Notes: generated from the sequence alone by a model not told the origin. Positions 26,147 to 35,095 are shown, numbered from the stretch's first letter. The stretch: DNA of 64,000 nt from Rhodococcus_G sp042754225 (GCF_042754225.1 NZ_JBHZAH010000005.1:31316-95315), one strand, 5' to 3'. Program-made: numbers and translations.

Positions 26147-26169
26147 GACTCCGTAACCGCACCACTGCG
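26120..26169. terminator. long palindromic terminator, also found at the window end
   Basis: Arms 26120-26142 and 26147-26169 pair over 23 bases with two mismatches; the 4-base loop includes part of the TGA stop of the DUF2252 gene. The outer 15 pairs (CGCAGTGGTGCGGTT) are perfect. The right arm, read on the minus strand, recurs exactly at 63972-63994, again just after a stop codon. It sits between convergent genes, so it likely works for both. Confidence 0.75.
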
Positions 26170-26177
26170 CGTGCGCA

Positions 26178-28127
26178 CTACCAGATCTTCACGCGCTGTT
26201 CGGGTTCCAGGTAGAGAGCATCCCCGGGCGTGACGTCGAACGCCTCGTGGAAGGTGTCCAGGTTGCGAACCACGCCGTTGCAGCGGAACTCCGGCGGGGA
26301 GTGCGGGTCGACGGCCAGGCGCCGGATCGCCTCCTCGTTGCGGGCCTTGGTCCGCCACACCTGCGCCCAGCCGAAGAACACCCGCTGCAGACCGGTGAGT
26401 CCGTCCAGCTCGGGAGAGTCCTTGCCGTCCAATGCGATCCGGTACGCCTCGATCGCGATCGACAGTCCACCGAGGTCACCGATGTTCTCGCCGATGGTGA
26501 ACTCGCCGTTGACCTTGTGTCCGGGCAAGGCCTTCGGCTCGAAGTCGTTGTACTGCTCGATGAGCGCCTTGGTGCGCTTGCCGAATTCGGCGCGGTCGGC
26601 GTCGGTCCACCAGTCGATCATGTTGCCGTCGCCGTCGTACTTGGCGCCCTGGTCGTCGAATCCGTGGCCGATCTCGTGCCCGATCACCGCGCCGATACCG
26701 CCGTAGTTGGCGGCGTCGTCGGCGTTCGCGTCGAAGAAGGGCGGCTGCAGGATCGCGGCCGGGAAGACGATCTCGTTCATCCCCGGGTTGTAGTAGGCGT
26801 TGACGGTCTGCGGGGTCATGAACCACTCGTCGCGGTCGACCGGGCCGCCGAGCTTGGCGAGGTCGCGGTCGTGGTCTGCGGCGTAGCCCCGCCGGTAGTT
26901 GCCGACCAGGTCGTCGGGGGAGATCACGAGTCCGCTGTAGTCGCGCCACTTGTCGGGGTAGCCGATCTTGGGGGTGAACTTCTCCAGCTTCGCCAGCGCG
27001 GCCTGCCGGGTGTCGGGGCCCATCCACTCGAGCTCGGAAATGTTGCGGCGGTACGCCTCCTGCAGGTTCGCGACCAGTTCCTGCATGCGGGCCTTGGCCG
27101 CCGGCGGGAAGTGCCGCTCGACGTAGAGCTTGCCGACCGCCTCGCCGAGCAGGTCCTGCACCAGGGACACTCCGCGCTTCCAGCGCTCACGGTTCTCCTC
27201 GGTGCCCGAGAGCGTCTTGCCGTAGAAGGAGAAGTCCTCGGCGACCAGTGCATCGGTCAGATACGGTGCGCGCGAATGGATCACCTTCCACGCGGCCCAC
27301 GTCTTCCAGTCGTCGAGCGGGCGCTGGGTCCACAGGGCGGTCAAGGCGGTGAGGAAGCTGGGCTGGCGGACCACCACTTCGGCGAATCCGTCCGGAGTGC
27401 CACCGAGACCCGAGATCCATGCGGACCAGTCGAATCCGGGGTTCTCCCGGTTGAGATCGTCGAGCGTGACGAGGTTGTAGCTCAGCTCGGCGTCGCGGCG
27501 CTTGACCACGTCCCAGTGGCCGGCCGCGATCGCCGTCTCCAAGTCGAGGATGCGCCGCGCGGCGCCCGCGGGATCGGGGCGGCCGGCGAGGGCGAGCATC
27601 GCCTCGACGTGCGCCAGGTACGCCTCGCGGATCTGTGCGTACGAGTCCTCGCGGTAGTAGGACTCGTCGGGCAGTCCGATGCCGGACTGGGACAGGTGCA
27701 CCAGGTAGCGCGCCGAGTTCTTGGCGTCGGTGTCGACGTAGTTGCCGACAGCGCCGGAGACGCCGGTGCGCTGCAATTCACCGAGCAGGCCGGCGAGCGT
27801 GGAAAGGTCGGTGGCGGCGTCGACGGCGGCAAGTTCGCCGGCGATCGGCTCCAGGCCCGCGCGTTCGACTGCGTCGGCGTCCATGAAGGAGAGATACAGA
27901 TCGCCGATGCGCTGGCCATCGGTGCCGTCGGTGCCACCGGCCTCGGTGATGATCGCCCGCACGTCGACTTCGGCCTGGTCGTAGAGGGTGCGGAAGGCGC
28001 CGTCCACGGCGCGGTCGGCGGGGATCTCGTACCCGTCCAGCCACTGTCCGTTGACGTGTACGAAGAGGTCGTCCTGGGCGCGGACGCCGCCGTCCAGGTG
28101 GGTGAGGTCGATTCCGGAGCGAGTCAT
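26178..28127 (-). CDS. M13-family zinc metallopeptidase (neprilysin/Zmp1-like)
   Basis: A 649-residue peptidase. The zinc-binding motif is VIGHEIGHGFDDQG (HExxH near residue 486), the third ligand is in ENIGDLGG, and the substrate-binding NAYYNPGMNEIVFPA and the C-terminal PPEFRCNG motifs are all present. There is no signal peptide or membrane anchor, as in Zmp1 of Mycobacterium tuberculosis. It starts at the ATG at 28127; upstream Met codons lack family sequence. Known: M13 enzymes cleave peptides on the N-terminal side of hydrophobic residues. All catalytic residues are intact. Confidence 0.93.
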   Translation of the reverse strand: MTRSGIDLTHLDGGVRAQDDLFVHVNGQWLDGYEIPADRAVDGAFRTLYDQAEVDVRAIITEAGGTDGTDGQRIGDLYLSFMDADAVERAGLEPIAGELAAVDAATDLSTLAGLLGELQRTGVSGAVGNYVDTDAKNSARYLVHLSQSGIGLPDESYYREDSYAQIREAYLAHVEAMLALAGRPDPAGAARRILDLETAIAAGHWDVVKRRDAELSYNLVTLDDLNRENPGFDWSAWISGLGGTPDGFAEVVVRQPSFLTALTALWTQRPLDDWKTWAAWKVIHSRAPYLTDALVAEDFSFYGKTLSGTEENRERWKRGVSLVQDLLGEAVGKLYVERHFPPAAKARMQELVANLQEAYRRNISELEWMGPDTRQAALAKLEKFTPKIGYPDKWRDYSGLVISPDDLVGNYRRGYAADHDRDLAKLGGPVDRDEWFMTPQTVNAYYNPGMNEIVFPAAILQPPFFDANADDAANYGGIGAVIGHEIGHGFDDQGAKYDGDGNMIDWWTDADRAEFGKRTKALIEQYNDFEPKALPGHKVNGEFTIGENIGDLGGLSIAIEAYRIALDGKDSPELDGLTGLQRVFFGWAQVWRTKARNEEAIRRLAVDPHSPPEFRCNGVVRNLDTFHEAFDVTPGDALYLEPEQRVKIW

Positions 28128-28309
28128 GCACTCCATCATGGCGCAGGAATCGCGGGCGCGAGCGGTCGGTTTCCGACTTCGGGCCCGGGAGTCCCCGGAC
28201 ACGATCGCGCGCTCGACGGCGGTCCGGGTCGGTCGCGGTCACCGTGACGGGCAGCGGTGACTATCGAATCATGGTGTGGTGCAACTCTCGTGGCACGAGT
28301 ACGGATACG

Positions 28310-28621
28310 TCATGCGGCGTCGGCGCAGAGCACGCGGCCTCGATCCGGGTTCTCGATGTAGTAGTGGGAGCACTGGGACGAATCGCCCACGATCGAGGTG
28401 ACCACTATGGAGGCATTCGCAGTGCCGCACGTCGCCGGGGAGAAGTTCGTGTTGACGGTCTCGCCCGGACCCGGGACGGAATCGGTGTGCAGGCACGAGC
28501 CGACCACGGCGTCGTTGACTGCCGGCGCGTCCGCTGCCGCATCGGTGGCACTCAGCACCGCGCCCGCGAGCGTCGCCGTGGTGAGAGTGATGGTGTAGGC
28601 CGCAACCTTGAGGGCATTCAT
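28310..28621 (-). CDS. small secreted Cys-containing protein, LppU-like
   Basis: A 103-residue protein. The signal peptide (about 1-33) ends near DAAA-DAP. The mature part has four Cys in the pattern GSCLH, ATCGTA, SQCSHYY and VLCADAA, giving two possible disulfides. The spacing resembles small LppU/SCO3897-type extracytoplasmic domains, but no lipobox is seen. The start at 28621 is favoured by signal-peptide form; 28633 is an alternative. Function unknown. Confidence 0.65.
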   Translation of the reverse strand: MNALKVAAYTITLTTATLAGAVLSATDAAADAPAVNDAVVGSCLHTDSVPGPGETVNTNFSPATCGTANASIVVTSIVGDSSQCSHYYIENPDRGRVLCADAA

Positions 28622-28853
28622 GGGGATCCCCATCGGAGTGATTGGAGGACAGGCGAAGGATCGGGCCCGCACAGCGGACTCGGACACTGTGCCTGAAGTC
28701 CGAGGCCCGCGGCGGTTGACGTGCGACCCCGAGGTACTCGGAAGTACCTCCATTGTCGCGCCGATGTTTCGGCCGATCAAGCCCGCGCCGACATGGCCGA
28801 TGCGGCCGAATGTGGTTGCCCCAACTACCGATACCGTGCCGGCGCGCGGGTGG

Positions 28854-29816
28854 CTACACCCCGATGTTGATCGCGCCGCGGTAGCCCTCTCCGTTCTTCG
28901 CGACCGTCACCATGCCCGACTGGTCGAAGATGGTGTCGGTGGCGTTGGTGACGTTGTTCTGGCGCCCGGTGTGGTCGCTGTACGGGAAGTTCGCGTAAAC
29001 CTCGTCGAGCAAGGGTTCGTCGAAGAACAACTGAGTGGTCAGGACCGTCTTCTTGTCGACGTGCACCTTGAGGTGGATGTGCGTGGTCCGGCCCAGGTAC
29101 CACCCGGGGAGGATGGTGGTGAACTGGGCGATTCCGTTCGCGTCGGTGGTCTGTGCGCCGCGCAGGTAGGTGCCGTCGTCGGTGGTGGTCGCCTCGGTGT
29201 CGCCGACGCTGTACGAGCCGTCCGAGGTCTCGCCTGATGCGGCGCCGCCCGGAGCGCCGGACGGCGCCGGTCCGTCGCCACCCTGCGGGGGCCGCCCGCC
29301 CGGCCCGCCCGGCCCGCCCGGCCCACCCGGACCGCCCGCCGGGGGTGTGCCCGATCCGGAGGGCGGTGCGCCGTTCGCACCCATGGAACCGGATTCGAAG
29401 CCCGAGTACACCCCACCGGCGTCGCAGTGCCAGATCTCGACCACCGCGTTCGCGATGCCCCCCGCCTCGGGATCGGCCGTGCACTTGGTCAGATCCTGTA
29501 CCCGAAGCGCCAGGTCGAACGGGGTGCCCGGCCGATCCTCGCGCAGGTCGCTGCGGATGGAGTCGACGTCGAACCAGTACGGTCCCTGCGTCTCCTCCTT
29601 GCTGGTGACGCAGCGTGGGGCCGTGGCGAGCAGCGCGGCGACGTCCGCACTGGGAGCGGCGGCGCCGGTGGCGGCCGCCGCGGAGTTCGTCGCGGTGCCG
29701 GACGACCCGTTGCCCGCGCACGCGGCGATAAGTCCGCTGAGGCCGACGGTGCCGCCCAGGGCGAGGGCTCGACGCCTGCTCACCCGGGCTCTGCTGCGTT
29801 CGATGTCCTTGTTCAC
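28854..29816 (-). CDS. exported intradiol-dioxygenase-like lipoprotein
   Basis: A 320-residue protein. The N-terminus has a Tat-like SRRRALALGG and a lipobox IAACAG (Cys near residue 34). The catalytic domain shows the Fe(III) ligand pattern of intradiol dioxygenases: Tyr in GGVYSG, Tyr in LPGWYLGRTTHIHLKV, and two His in THIHLKV. Between them lies a long insertion (about 150-200) with GPGGPGGPGG repeats and Pro/Ser stretches. Known: extracellular members occur in Streptomyces and fungi; classical members open catechol or protocatechuate rings. The wall-side location and the collagen-like insert are unusual. The substrate could be an aromatic in the environment. Confidence 0.82.
   Translation of the reverse strand: MNKDIERSRARVSRRRALALGGTVGLSGLIAACAGNGSSGTATNSAAAATGAAAPSADVAALLATAPRCVTSKEETQGPYWFDVDSIRSDLREDRPGTPFDLALRVQDLTKCTADPEAGGIANAVVEIWHCDAGGVYSGFESGSMGANGAPPSGSGTPPAGGPGGPGGPGGPGGRPPQGGDGPAPSGAPGGAASGETSDGSYSVGDTEATTTDDGTYLRGAQTTDANGIAQFTTILPGWYLGRTTHIHLKVHVDKKTVLTTQLFFDEPLLDEVYANFPYSDHTGRQNNVTNATDTIFDQSGMVTVAKNGEGYRGAINIGV
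29281..29345 (-). repeat. Gly-Gly-Pro coding repeat
   Basis: About 65 bases of near-perfect 9-base units encode GGP repeats inside the dioxygenase-like gene. They would give a flexible, extended loop and are prone to slippage. Confidence 0.7.
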
Positions 29817-29912
29817 GCTTGACTCCCATCAATGCTGTTGATGGGCCGAGCTTTGCCGTCGGTGCTGCGAGCGAGCTGTGATCGCTCCGAGAGGTGCCTG
29901 TGAACGCCGCGG

Positions 29913-30632
29913 TCAGCGGGGCGGGACGGGGATGCTGGTCGGGACCTCGAGTGTGACGGAGTACCGGTCCTCGATGTTCTGCCGGAACTCGTCCTCGCAG
30001 CGTTGCAGCTCCGCCCGGTTGTTTCCCGCGTCACGCACGCAGTCCAGGTAGTCGCGACCGCCGATATGGGCGAAGAACCCGATGCCCACCACGATCAGCA
30101 CGATCGTGATGATCACCGCGGCGATGCCGAGCAGGATGCCCGCCAGCGACATTCCGCCGTTGGTCGCGGTCTGCTTCTTGAACTGCGACCGGCCGATCAC
30201 GCCGAGGATCACCGCGAGGACACCGAAGACGAATCCGCCGATGATCGTCCACACCGTGACGACACCGAGGATGCCCAGGATCAGGGCGGCGATGCCCGCG
30301 CCGTTGCGGGGCGAGATCGGCGCCGCACCGGGGTAGGGCTGCGCCGCGTACTGCTGTCCGCCGGGATACTGCTGTCCGCTGGGATATTGGGGTTGCCCGC
30401 CCGGGTACTGGGGTTGGCCGCCGGGATACGGGGGTTGCCCGCCCGGGTACTGGGGTTGCTGACCCCCCGGGTACTGGGGTTGGCCGCCGGGATACTGCTC
30501 ACCCCCCGGGTACGGGGGCTGCTGCCCGCCCGGGTGCTCGGGCTGTCCGAACTGCGGATACTGCTGTCCGTGCGGTGGCTGACCCTCGGGCGGGTTGGGC
30601 TCGTCGGGAGGGTTGGGCGGCGGAGTCGTCAT
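29913..30632 (-). CDS. Pro/Gln/Gly-rich DUF4190-type membrane protein
   Basis: A 239-residue protein. Residues 1-105 are a disordered Pro/Gly/Gln/Tyr region made of repeating PGGQPQY units. Two membrane helices (about 112-145 and 160-190) form a DUF4190-like hairpin with SQFKKQ between. The C-terminal 45 residues contain two Cys (LDCVRD, QRCEDE) and are probably extracytoplasmic. The start has a GAGAG site. Such proteins are common near cell-envelope genes in these bacteria; function unknown. Confidence 0.75.
   Translation of the reverse strand: MTTPPPNPPDEPNPPEGQPPHGQQYPQFGQPEHPGGQQPPYPGGEQYPGGQPQYPGGQQPQYPGGQPPYPGGQPQYPGGQPQYPSGQQYPGGQQYAAQPYPGAAPISPRNGAGIAALILGILGVVTVWTIIGGFVFGVLAVILGVIGRSQFKKQTATNGGMSLAGILLGIAAVIITIVLIVVGIGFFAHIGGRDYLDCVRDAGNNRAELQRCEDEFRQNIEDRYSVTLEVPTSIPVPPR
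30331..30600 (-). repeat. PGGQ-repeat coding region
   Basis: About 270 bases of imperfect tandem 18-30 base units encode PGGQPQY-like repeats. The copies TGGGGTTG and CGCCGGGATAC recur on the plus strand. Copy number is likely to vary between strains. Confidence 0.7.
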
Positions 30633-30747
30633 CGTCTCTCCTCGGGCATGGACCGTGGGCACCAGACAAACGATCGTCCCCGCAGACTAGCCCGCCGACC
30701 TGTGCCGTGCCCGGATTCCGCCACCACCCCACGTCGAGGTGGGCGAG

Positions 30748-31404
30748 TTACGAGCTGCCGAACAGGTTGTCGGCGCTGCCGACGGTGCCGATCGTGCTGC
30801 CGAACGAGCTGCCGTTGCCGGAGCTGCCGAGGTCGGAGCTGCTGGTGCTGCCGGAGGAGAGGCCGCCCTCGGCGCCGATCCGAAAGTTGCGGATGTAGGT
30901 GGAGACCGTGGTCGTGCCGGGGGTGATGCAATTGGTCAGCGCGCCGTAGGAACCGTCCTCGAGACCGGTCAGCGTCGCGACGGCGGACTTCTCGATGCCG
31001 CTGCTGAGGAAGCGGATGGCGGGTTCGAACGTCGGATCGCCGCCGGCGGTCGCGGGCGGGATCACCTTCGGGTACACCATCGCAGAGCCGGCGTCCGTCT
31101 TGACGCCCGGGAACAGTGTCGGTTTCTGCCCGGACGAGTCGAGCGACTTCTGCATCGCCTGCGCATCCAGCTTGCCCTTCACCACGACCGGTGTCATGCA
31201 CACGACCTGGGCGTCCGCCGGCGGTGCCACGGTCACGAGCGCGTCGTGTCCGGTGACGTCGGTGGTGAGAATCGGGGAGTTCTCCGATACCGCGAACGCG
31301 GCCGCGGTCGGCTCGGCGCTGGCCACGGTCGGGGTGAAAAGCGCTGCCCCGGCCAGGATTCCCATACCAGTCAGGGCCATCCGGGTGGTGTTCTGCGCCT
31401 TCAT
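30748..31404 (-). CDS. secreted protein with Ser/Gly-rich tail
   Basis: A 218-residue protein. The signal peptide ends at VASA-EP (about residue 32). The mature core (33-180) has two Cys (VVCMTP, TNCITPG), possibly disulfide-bonded. The last 40 residues are a Ser/Gly-rich low-complexity tail ending NLFGSS, similar in flavour to the IFGSS end of the Ig-repeat protein at 9129. No lipobox, sortase motif or known domain. The function is not recognised. Confidence 0.68.
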   Translation of the reverse strand: MKAQNTTRMALTGMGILAGAALFTPTVASAEPTAAAFAVSENSPILTTDVTGHDALVTVAPPADAQVVCMTPVVVKGKLDAQAMQKSLDSSGQKPTLFPGVKTDAGSAMVYPKVIPPATAGGDPTFEPAIRFLSSGIEKSAVATLTGLEDGSYGALTNCITPGTTTVSTYIRNFRIGAEGGLSSGSTSSSDLGSSGNGSSFGSTIGTVGSADNLFGSS

Positions 31405-31517
31405 TCTTCTCCCTCGAACTCGTTCGTCGGTGGCATCCGGCGGACGCGCTGCCGCGCCCACCGTAGAGCAGATCGCCGCCCCTGTCTGTCGTTCAAGGGA
31501 AGTACGGTGACCGGGGA

Positions 31518-32423
31518 TCAGAACAGGTGGACGCTCGCCGAGGCCCGGGCCAGTAGCCGTCCGGTGGAGTCGGCGAGCCGGGTCTCGACCAGGGCGAGCC
31601 GGCGGCCGGCCCGCACCACCTCTGATTCGACACGGACCGCGGGGCCGCCGACGGCGGGGGATCGCACGAAGTCGATCCGCAGGTCGAGCGCCCGGTAGCC
31701 CTGTCGGGGCCCGGTGAGGGTCTGCCCGGTCAGCCCGGTCAGCAGGTCCGCGGCCGAAATCAGCACGCCGCCCTGCACCGATCCCATCGGGTTGGCCATC
31801 CAGTCGACGGGCGGGAACTCCGCGGCCACCCGGCCGTGCTCGACCGCCGCGAGTTCGGCGCCCAACAGCCCGGCCAAGGGGCCGCGCTCGATCGTGCCCG
31901 CGGCGATCGACCCGACCACGTCCAGTCCGGACCGGTCGGTGAATTCTGCTGCGTCCGTGGCCGGTTCCGGCTCGGCTACCGGCAGTGGCCGTCCGCCGAG
32001 CACCTCCTCGGCGTGTGTCGAGCCGCGGCTGACGACGACGCCGCGTGAGGTCAGCACGGCGAACACCTCGCCACCGGCCGCGCGCAACTCGCCCGCGGCC
32101 AGGCCGATGCCGGTGTCGAGGTCGACCTCGACTGCGTGACCACTGGCCTCGACGGGGCCGTGGGTGGGTAGTGGCGTCGCCATCGCGGCGCTCACCTGGG
32201 AGAGGACCACCTGGGTTCCCGGCGGGACGGCCGTGCCCACCGCGCCGCCTGGGACGGCGTCGACGAGCACGCCGACGGAACCGAGGATCGTGCGGCCCCG
32301 GTGGTCGTGGAACCGCGGGCCGACGTCCTGCGCGAGCCGGAGCCGTCCCGGTTCGAGTTCGAGCGGCCGGATGCCCATCAGTGCGTTGAGCCGGTCGAGG
32401 CGCAGGGTGTCGGGAGTTGTCAT
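31518..32423 (-). CDS. double-hotdog PaaI-type thioesterase-like protein, copy A
   Basis: A 301-residue protein with two hotdog halves. The first (about 15-135) starts ALMGIRPLELEPGRL and includes GPRFHDHRG; the second (about 165-301) carries PMGSVQGGVLISAADLL, the PaaI/acyl-CoA thioesterase helix motif, and ends RASASVHLF. The gene at 32437 is a clear tandem duplicate with the same order, and this start lies 13 bases after that gene's stop. The first half lacks the GG motif, so only the second half is likely catalytic. Substrate unknown, presumably an acyl- or aryl-acyl-CoA. Confidence 0.8.
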   Translation of the reverse strand: MTTPDTLRLDRLNALMGIRPLELEPGRLRLAQDVGPRFHDHRGRTILGSVGVLVDAVPGGAVGTAVPPGTQVVLSQVSAAMATPLPTHGPVEASGHAVEVDLDTGIGLAAGELRAAGGEVFAVLTSRGVVVSRGSTHAEEVLGGRPLPVAEPEPATDAAEFTDRSGLDVVGSIAAGTIERGPLAGLLGAELAAVEHGRVAAEFPPVDWMANPMGSVQGGVLISAADLLTGLTGQTLTGPRQGYRALDLRIDFVRSPAVGGPAVRVESEVVRAGRRLALVETRLADSTGRLLARASASVHLF

Positions 32424-32436
32424 GGATGTCTCTCTA

Positions 32437-33345
32437 TCACCAGAGCTGAACGCTGGATCCACTGCGGGCCAGGAGTTCTCCGTCCGATCCGAGCAGGCGG
32501 GTCTCGATCAGCGCGATCCGGCGTCCGGCCCGCACGACTTCCGCCTCGACACGTATGGGCCGGCCGTCCGCGGCGGGGGAGCGGACGAAGTCGATCTTGA
32601 GGTCCAGCAGTCGGTACGACTCCCCGGCGCTGGTCAGGGTCTGTGCGCTGAGGCCGGTGGTCAGGTCCGCCGCGCTGAAGAGCACGCCACCTTGCACCGA
32701 TCCGATCTGGTTGCTCATCCACGCCGCAGAGGCGAATCGGGCGGAAATGGCGGTGCCGGACACCGATTCCACCTCCAGCCCGATCAGTCCCGCCAGCGGG
32801 CCGCGGGCGATGGTCCCCGCGGCGATTCCCCGAACGACGGCGCGCCCGTCGAGTCCGACGAGGGACTCCGGGTCCGCAGGCTCCGGGTCCGGTATCGCCG
32901 GGGCGGGGGCCCCGCTCGAACGGCTGTCGTCGCGGGCGGCGCGGGTGACGATGACACTGCGGGCGAGCAGACTCACCGCGGTCGTGCCGTCCTCGGTGGT
33001 CACCCGCCCGGTCGACAGTCCCGTGCCCGCATCGAGGTCGAGGTGGTCGGTACCGGCCCGGGCGGTGAGAGCGCCTGCGCCGGGCAGCGGCGCGGCAACT
33101 GCGGCGGTGAGCTGTGAGACCACGGTCCGGTTGCCCGGGGGAAGAGCGGCGAAGAACGCGCCCGCGACCGCGGTGTCCGCGAGGACGCCGACCGAGGCGA
33201 GCCCCGACAGGCCGCGGTGGTCGTGGAATCGCGGACCCGTCTCACCCTCGAGGACGGTGCCCGTGGGTGACATGGCGAGCACGCGGACGGCCATCATCGT
33301 GTTCAGGGGGTCCACGCCGCGCGGGCGGATCGGGGGTGCCGTCAT
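32437..33345 (-). CDS. double-hotdog PaaI-type thioesterase-like protein, copy B
   Basis: A 302-residue tandem paralogue of the gene at 31518. It shares GPRFHDHRG, the IAAGTIxRGPLAGL link between halves, IGSVQGGVLFSAADL in the second hotdog, and the LDLKIDFVRSPA strand. It is the upstream gene of the pair. Duplication with both copies intact suggests divergence in substrate or formation of a heteromer. Neither copy has a signal peptide; both are expected in the cytoplasm. Confidence 0.8.
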   Translation of the reverse strand: MTAPPIRPRGVDPLNTMMAVRVLAMSPTGTVLEGETGPRFHDHRGLSGLASVGVLADTAVAGAFFAALPPGNRTVVSQLTAAVAAPLPGAGALTARAGTDHLDLDAGTGLSTGRVTTEDGTTAVSLLARSVIVTRAARDDSRSSGAPAPAIPDPEPADPESLVGLDGRAVVRGIAAGTIARGPLAGLIGLEVESVSGTAISARFASAAWMSNQIGSVQGGVLFSAADLTTGLSAQTLTSAGESYRLLDLKIDFVRSPAADGRPIRVEAEVVRAGRRIALIETRLLGSDGELLARSGSSVQLW

Positions 33346-33432
33346 GGCTAATTCACTAGCAGCTGACGGCTCGGCACGAGAAGGCCGGGTCCCGGACCAT
33401 GGGACGCGACGAGGTGGAGTGGGGTGCCGGGC

Positions 33433-34206
33433 TCAGCCGCCGAGGCGGGTGTGCATCTCCCACACCAGCACCTCGGCCGGGGCGTCGGCGGACAGTCGCT
33501 GCCCGCCGGTCGCGGTGAATCGCGCCGCATCGCCCTCCGCCAGTCGGCCGGCTCCCTCGAGGGTGACCTCTCCCTCCGCGACGAACAGGTGCAGGTACGG
33601 CGACTCCGGAAGGGTCACCGTGTCGCCGGCCCGCATCCGCGCGACGTACAGGGCGGTGTCGGAGTTCGCGATGCTGATCGCGGACTGTCCGCGGTGCTTG
33701 CGCATCCCGGAGGCCACCGGCACCAGACCGCCGCGCATCAGCTCGTCGTCGATCTCGAGCTGCTCGTAGCCGGGCGTCACACTCGACTCGTCCGGAAGGA
33801 CCCACATCTGGATGAAGCGGACCGGCTCGGCGTGTTCGGGGCTCGGTGAACCCGCCAGCCGCCAGGAATCGTTCTTCTCCGAGTGCAGGATCCCGGTGCC
33901 GGCGCTCATCCGCTGGGCCAGTCCCGGGTAGATGACGCCGGAATGCCCGATCGAGTCCTGGTGCACGAGGGACCCGCGCAGAACCCAGGTGACGATTTCC
34001 ATGTCCCGATGCGGGTGGGTGTCGAAGCCCTGACCGGGCGCGACGATGTCGTCGTTGTTGACCATCAGCACGCCGTGGTGGGTGTTGTCGGGGTCGTAGT
34101 GCTGGCCGAAGGAGAACGAATGCCTGGAGTCGAGCCAGGACACCCGCGTCTCGAGTCGATCGCCTGCGCGGTGGATGTCGACATGCGGGGTCGTCAGTGC
34201 CGTCAT
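33433..34206 (-). CDS. pirin-family protein 1
   Basis: A 257-residue bicupin. The N-terminal cupin has the metal-binding pattern FDTHPHRDMEIVTWVL with a downstream SGTGILHSEKN. The C-terminal cupin is more variable. This is the YhhW-type short pirin, whose relatives oxidise quercetin or act as redox-linked regulators. The start follows a GAGGAGGACCC site. A much longer open frame continues upstream but is antisense-like there and has no pirin sequence. It is the last of three pirin genes on this strand. Confidence 0.88.
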   Translation of the reverse strand: MTALTTPHVDIHRAGDRLETRVSWLDSRHSFSFGQHYDPDNTHHGVLMVNNDDIVAPGQGFDTHPHRDMEIVTWVLRGSLVHQDSIGHSGVIYPGLAQRMSAGTGILHSEKNDSWRLAGSPSPEHAEPVRFIQMWVLPDESSVTPGYEQLEIDDELMRGGLVPVASGMRKHRGQSAISIANSDTALYVARMRAGDTVTLPESPYLHLFVAEGEVTLEGAGRLAEGDAARFTATGGQRLSADAPAEVLVWEMHTRLGG

Positions 34207-34240
34207 GGGTCCTCCTCTTCGTACTTCGGTGTTCAACAGT

Positions 34241-34252
34241 ACGGACGTCCGT
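34241..34252. promoter_or_regulatory. palindrome upstream of pirin 1
   Basis: ACGGACGTCCGT is a perfect 12-base palindrome 35 bases before the pirin start, in its likely promoter; TACTGT, a possible -10 hexamer on the minus strand, lies just 3' of it. Such GGACGTCC cores occur in TetR-type operators. The regulator is not identified here. Confidence 0.4.
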
Positions 34253-34343
34253 CGAGAGGACGTCGCTGTTGACCGTCCCGATGCGTGAACGATGCCGAGC
34301 GGGGGCGCAACCGTGACGATTACGGAACCGAACCTGGGGCCGG

Positions 34344-35093
34344 TCAGCCGGTCAGGCCCGCATGCATCTCCCAGATCAAGACCTCGGCCGGCTCGGTCGC
34401 GGTCAGCCGTTGCCCACCGGTGCCGGACAGTCGCAGCGAGTCCCCCTGCGAGACCGGGCCGACTCCCTCGACGTCGGCCGCCCCGCGCGCGACGAAGACG
34501 TGGCCGTACGGGGCGTCCGGGATCGTGACCGACTCTCCCGCGCGCAACCTTGCCGCGTACAGCCCGGCGTGCCGGTTGTGCAGGCCGATCGCGGCGTCGC
34601 CGCGGTGCCGGGGCAGGCCGGACGCGACGACCACCAACGCGCCGGCATCGAGCTCGTCGCCGATCTGCAGTTCCTGGTAGCTCGGCTCGATGCCCGCCTC
34701 GTCTGGCGGAACCCACATCTGCACCACGTGCACGGGTTCGGTGACGCGAGACCCGTCCGCACGCCAGCGGTCGTTGCGCTCGGAGTGCAGGATGCCCCGG
34801 CCGGCGCTCATGCGCTGCGCGAGACCGGGATACACGACCCCCGAGTGCCCCTCGGAGTCCTGGTGGACCAGGGATCCGCTGAGCACCCAGGTGACGATCT
34901 CGGCGTCCCGATGCTGGTGCATATCGAACCCGGACAGGGGATCGACGATGTCCTCGTTGTTGACCACGAGCTGACCGTGCGCATGCGCCGCCAGGTCGAA
35001 GTTGCCCGCGAAGGGAAAGCTCTGCCTGGAGTCGAGCCAGCCGTAGTTCTGGTGCGCGCGCTCGCCCCCGCGCTGGACGGCGATCGAGGGCAT
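34344..35093 (-). CDS. pirin-family protein 2
   Basis: A 249-residue short pirin, paralogous to the one at 33433 (shared blocks: GHSGVVYPGLAQRMSAG, GILHSERND, and the AEVLIWEMH ending). Metal-binding FDMHQHRDAEIVTWVL replaces one His of the FDTHPHRD motif with Gln spacing kept. It starts two bases after the stop of pirin 3, so these two are translationally linked; pirin 1 has its own upstream region. Confidence 0.87.
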   Translation of the reverse strand: MPSIAVQRGGERAHQNYGWLDSRQSFPFAGNFDLAAHAHGQLVVNNEDIVDPLSGFDMHQHRDAEIVTWVLSGSLVHQDSEGHSGVVYPGLAQRMSAGRGILHSERNDRWRADGSRVTEPVHVVQMWVPPDEAGIEPSYQELQIGDELDAGALVVVASGLPRHRGDAAIGLHNRHAGLYAARLRAGESVTIPDAPYGHVFVARGAADVEGVGPVSQGDSLRLSGTGGQRLTATEPAEVLIWEMHAGLTG

Positions 35094-35095
35094 CG

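Noticed and set aside
34207..34716. N-terminal extension of pirin 1 up to 34716.
   Set aside because: The extra sequence is antisense-like over pirin 2, has no pirin motif, and a good GAGGAGG ribosome site precedes 34206.
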